Source: Betaproteobacteria bacterium UBA2293 (lineage in GTDB: Bacteria; Pseudomonadota; Gammaproteobacteria; Burkholderiales; Rhodocyclaceae). Taken from it: DNA of 6,640 nt. How positions within the stretch are numbered: the first letter of the stretch is position 1; each line of letters begins with the position of its first letter. The notes beneath the pieces are model-generated. The model saw only the letters and a program-made list of their open reading frames with translations. It ran no database searches and was not told the DNA's origin. Both the position numbers and the translations under genes were made by a program. The stretch is taken from positions 28,951-35,590 of the forward strand of contig DDWF01000024.1 of the NCBI GenBank assembly GCA_002345845.1, in the 5' to 3' direction. Below are positions 6,054 through 6,640 of this stretch, in pieces.

Positions 6054-6640
6054 ATGAGCGTCAGCACCCCCCCCAAGTTTTCTCCCCTGACCGGCGCCAT
6101 CCGCGCCCTGGCCATGGATGCCGTGCAGCAGGCCAATTCCGGTCACCCGGGTGCCCCGATGGGCATGGCGGAGATCGCCGAAGTGCTGTGGCGCCGCCAC
6201 CTGCGGCACAACCCGGCCAACCCGCACTGGCCCGACCGCGACCGCTTTGTGATGTCGAACGGCCACGGCTCGATGCTCGTCTATGCCCTGCTCCATCTCT
6301 CCGGCTATGACGTCTCCATCGACGACCTGAAGAACTTCCGTCAGCTGCACGCCAAGACCCCGGGCCACCCGGAATTCGGCTACACGCCCGGCGTCGAGAC
6401 GACCACCGGTCCGCTCGGTCAGGGCATCACCAATGCCGTCGGCTTCGCGCTCGCCGAGAAGGTTCTCGCCGCCGAGTTCAACCGTCCTGGCCACCAGATC
6501 GTCAACCACCACACCTTCGTCTTCCTCGGCGACGGCTGCCTGATGGAAGGCGTCTCGCACGAAGCCTGCTCGCTCGCCGGCACGCTCGGCCTGGGCAAGC
6601 TGATCGCCTTCTGGGACGACAACGGCATTTCCATCGACGG
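6054..6640 (+). CDS. tkt: Transketolase, N-terminal part
   Basis: The first 195 codons of a thiamine-diphosphate enzyme of about 660-670 residues are present; the rest runs off the right edge. It moves two-carbon ketol units between sugar phosphates in the pentose phosphate pathway (and the Calvin cycle). Motifs are all transketolase-like: [20 protein letters not shown] (27-46) with H31, [17 protein letters not shown] (65-81) with H71, [10 protein letters not shown] (101-110) with H105, TTGPLGQGI (117-125), the ThDP/metal-binding [13 protein letters not shown] (159-171) with D160, and DDNGISIDG with N190. These residues map with a constant offset of +5 onto the E. coli TktA active-site numbering as I recall it. 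The ATG at 6054 gives a start typical of the family; its ribosome binding site is weak. Codons 5-8 contain a C8 run (6067-6074). In many betaproteobacteria tkt is followed by gap, pgk, pyk and fba, which would lie beyond this window. Confidence 0.96.
   Translation, partial: MSVSTPPKFSPLTGAIRALAMDAVQQANSGHPGAPMGMAEIAEVLWRRHLRHNPANPHWPDRDRFVMSNGHGSMLVYALLHLSGYDVSIDDLKNFRQLHAKTPGHPEFGYTPGVETTTGPLGQGITNAVGFALAEKVLAAEFNRPGHQIVNHHTFVFLGDGCLMEGVSHEACSLAGTLGLGKLIAFWDDNGISID

Noticed and set aside
5967..6560. 197-codon open frame on the minus strand opposite tkt
   Set aside because: The plus strand encodes transketolase with all expected motifs; the antisense frame even starts inside the hairpin region and has no family features.

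Overview
The window is a dense, GC-rich bacterial chromosome segment that reads as ordinary core genome. I see no tRNA, rRNA, CRISPR array, insertion sequence or phage gene. The gene content (RsmE, a two-domain-type polyphosphate:AMP phosphotransferase, a PAS/GGDEF/EAL protein, class I fructose-1,6-bisphosphatase, transketolase) and the strong bias to G/C at third codon positions suggest a betaproteobacterium, plausibly of the Rhodocyclales (Dechloromonas/Azonexus-like). That placement is inference from protein style and gene order, not from a database match.

Layout. On the minus strand, rsmE (280-1017) is followed after 3 bases by the N-terminal part of a polyphosphate:AMP phosphotransferase gene (1-276, running off the left edge); the two are almost certainly co-transcribed. 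A 41-bp divergent spacer separates rsmE from a plus-strand thioredoxin/peroxiredoxin-fold protein with a CNHC motif (1059-1613). Next come a large c-di-GMP enzyme with three PAS domains, GGDEF and EAL (1712-4198, probable TTG start), class I fbp (4232-5245), an uncharacterised lipoprotein with a BamE/SmpA-like C-terminal domain (5288-5944), and the first third of transketolase, tkt (6054 to the right edge). All plus-strand genes are tightly spaced (33-109 bp).

Function. fbp and tkt are linked enzymes of gluconeogenesis, the non-oxidative pentose phosphate pathway and, in autotrophs, the Calvin cycle. The c-di-GMP enzyme lies 33 bp upstream of fbp, so sensory signalling and carbon metabolism may share a transcript. 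The lipoprotein between fbp and tkt is the least understood gene here.

No clear new system is visible. The points most worth a second look are: an A8G dnaX-type slippery site in the lipoprotein gene with a -1-frame stop two codons later; a hairpin covering the fbp ribosome binding site directly after the upstream stop codon; a perfect 13-bp hairpin before tkt whose U-tract lies only on the minus-strand side; a possibly leaderless rsmE start; and a duplicated PAS_7-type sensor pair in the GGDEF-EAL protein.
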